Source: Paenibacillus sp. MMS20-IR301 (lineage in GTDB: Bacteria; Bacillota; Bacilli; Paenibacillales; Paenibacillaceae). From it: DNA of 64,000 nt. A program made the position numbers and the translations under genes. Position 1 is the first letter of the stretch; every line of letters starts with the position of its first letter. The notes under the pieces are model-generated. The model saw only the letters and a program-made list of their open reading frames with translations, was not told the DNA's origin and made no database searches. This document shows, piece by piece, positions 63,110 to 64,000 of this stretch. Location of the stretch: the NCBI RefSeq assembly GCF_032302195.1, contig NZ_CP135275.1:5338001-5402000 (forward strand), in the 5' to 3' direction.

Positions 63110-64000
63110 GTGTCCGAAATTAAAGTACCCGATCTGGGCGAATCCATTTCCGAGGGAACCATCTACAAATGGCTGGTGAAAGAGGGCGACACTGTCGGCC
63201 AGGGTGATGTGCTCGCGGAGCTTGAGACCGATAAGGTCAATCTGGAGATCAGTGCGGAGGAGGATGGCGTAATCTCCTCCATCCTGCGCCAGGCGGGCGA
63301 GAACGTTGCCGTTGGCGAAGCCATCGGCATTATCGGCAGCCCCGCCGGGCTGGACGCTGACGGCGCAGCGCCGTCAGCGCCTGCACCTGCAGCAGCGGCT
63401 GAGCCTGCCGCTGCCGTAACCGCCCCAGCCGCCGAAGCTGCGGCCGGGGGCACTGCGGCCCTGGCCTCGCCGGGGGCGCGCAAGCTGGCCCGGGAGCGGG
63501 GCATCGACCTCGGCGAGGTCAGTCCCCGCGACCCCATCGGCCGGATTGCCCAGGCCGATGTGAACGGGCATGGCGCAGCCGTGCCGCAGGCCGCTGCGCC
63601 TGCCGCTCCGGCGCCGGCACGGCCGGAGCCGGTGAAGCCCGCGCTGCAGGCAGCGGGCAAGGCACCGCACGCTGAGGATGGCAAAGCCACCGAGCGCAAG
63701 CGCATGTCGCGGCGGCGGCTGACGATCGCCAGCCGCCTCGTCGAAGCGCAGCAGACGGCCGCGATGCTGACCACCTTCAACGAGGTGGACATGACCGCGA
63801 TTCTCGACATCCGCAAGCGCCGCAAGGATGCCTTCAAGGAGAAGCATGATGTCGGACTCGGCTTCATGTCCTTCTTCACCAAAGCCGTAATCGGCGCGCT
63901 CAAGGCTTATCCGCTGCTGAATGCCGAGATCGACGGTGAGGATCTCCTGCTGAAGAAGTATTACGACATCGGCATTGCCGTTGCCGCCAAAGAGGGCCTG
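63110..64000 (+). CDS. odhB: 2-oxoglutarate dehydrogenase E2 (dihydrolipoyl succinyltransferase), partial
   Basis: Runs off the right edge; about 297 codons are visible. The GTG start at 63110 follows GGGGAGG at 9 nt. The lipoyl domain begins SEIKVPDLGESISEGTI with the lipoylated Lys in ETDKVN (about residue 43). Then come an Ala/Pro-rich linker, the E3-binding domain (SPGARKLARERGIDLGEV...IGRIAQADV), a second linker, and the start of the acyltransferase core (RMSRRRLTIASRLVEAQQ; TTFNEVDM). The linkers are strongly Ala/Pro-biased and GC-rich, as usual for E2 proteins. Confidence 0.96.
   Translation, partial: MSEIKVPDLGESISEGTIYKWLVKEGDTVGQGDVLAELETDKVNLEISAEEDGVISSILRQAGENVAVGEAIGIIGSPAGLDADGAAPSAPAPAAAAEPAAAVTAPAAEAAAGGTAALASPGARKLARERGIDLGEVSPRDPIGRIAQADVNGHGAAVPQAAAPAAPAPARPEPVKPALQAAGKAPHAEDGKATERKRMSRRRLTIASRLVEAQQTAAMLTTFNEVDMTAILDIRKRRKDAFKEKHDVGLGFMSFFTKAVIGALKAYPLLNAEIDGEDLLLKKYYDIGIAVAAKEGL

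Noticed and set aside
1..64000. CRISPR arrays, prophage genes, transposases, tRNA or rRNA genes
   Set aside because: Looked for on both strands; the repeats present lack the regular repeat-spacer pattern of CRISPR and no transposase, integrase or RNA-gene signature was seen.

Overview
The window looks like a chromosomal segment of a Paenibacillus-type Firmicute. Signs of this are the mid-50s percent GC with strong AGGAGG-type ribosome binding sites, GTG/TTG starts, lipoproteins with LxxC lipoboxes, YesM/YesN plus LplB/LplC sugar ABC modules, and a SinI/SinR/TasA/SipW biofilm locus. Intergenic regions carry many palindromic or tandem non-coding repeats. I found no rRNA, tRNA, CRISPR, prophage or insertion sequence.

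Layout. 1-2.6 kb: sulfate ABC transporter (sbp-cysT-cysW, minus strand; cysW is cut by the left edge). 2.8-7.6 kb: a membrane-anchored alpha/beta hydrolase, a 6-phosphogluconolactonase, and the small membrane proteins GlsB-like and CcdC-like. 7.7-16.4 kb: a carbohydrate uptake regulon (lplC-like, lplB-like, solute-binding lipoprotein, YesN response regulator, YesM kinase) interrupted by an AT-richer apiosidase-like gene on the other strand. The three YesMN-regulon promoters carry the same direct-repeat operator in identical geometry. 16.9-20 kb: ldh and a methyl-accepting chemotaxis protein with a SigD-like -10. 20.2-25.7 kb: zinc/cadmium resistance (P1B ATPase, CDF exporter, ArsR/SmtB sensor) with matching operators and a 1.5-kb repeat-filled gap. 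25.8-30.4 kb: a two-component system with a LanFEG-type ABC exporter. 30.5-34.9 kb: EAL protein, PNPOx-like protein, MFS transporter, and a CorA-like GMN membrane protein. 34.9-38.4 kb: TPP riboswitch and a thiamine-precursor ABC operon. 38.8-42.3 kb: yvfRSTU-type ABC plus DesKR-like two-component operon. 42.9-46.3 kb: nitroreductase, MocR regulator, EamA exporter. 46.4-49.9 kb: copA, copZ, csoR with CsoR boxes and a 209-bp palindromic element. 50-55.3 kb: GGDEF/HD-GYP protein, drug exporter with PadR, aldo/keto reductase. 55.6-59.1 kb: tapA-like gene, sipW, tasA, sinR and a short convergent sinI. 60.2 kb to the right edge: odhA and the start of odhB.

The most interesting system is the biofilm matrix switch at 55.4-59.1 kb. 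A 49-codon sinI, too short for ordinary ORF lists, is transcribed toward sinR and is preceded by what reads as a cyclic-di-GMP-I (GEMM) riboswitch. Two SinR-type GTTCTTT operators, exact reverse complements of each other, sit upstream of the tapA-like/sipW/tasA operon. The inferred circuit is: c-di-GMP acts on the sinI leader RNA, SinI titrates SinR, and SinR controls the matrix operon. An EAL protein and a GGDEF/HD-GYP protein in the same window could feed the same second messenger. A strong second finding is the exact 22/30-nt geometry of the YesN-type operators in three promoters.
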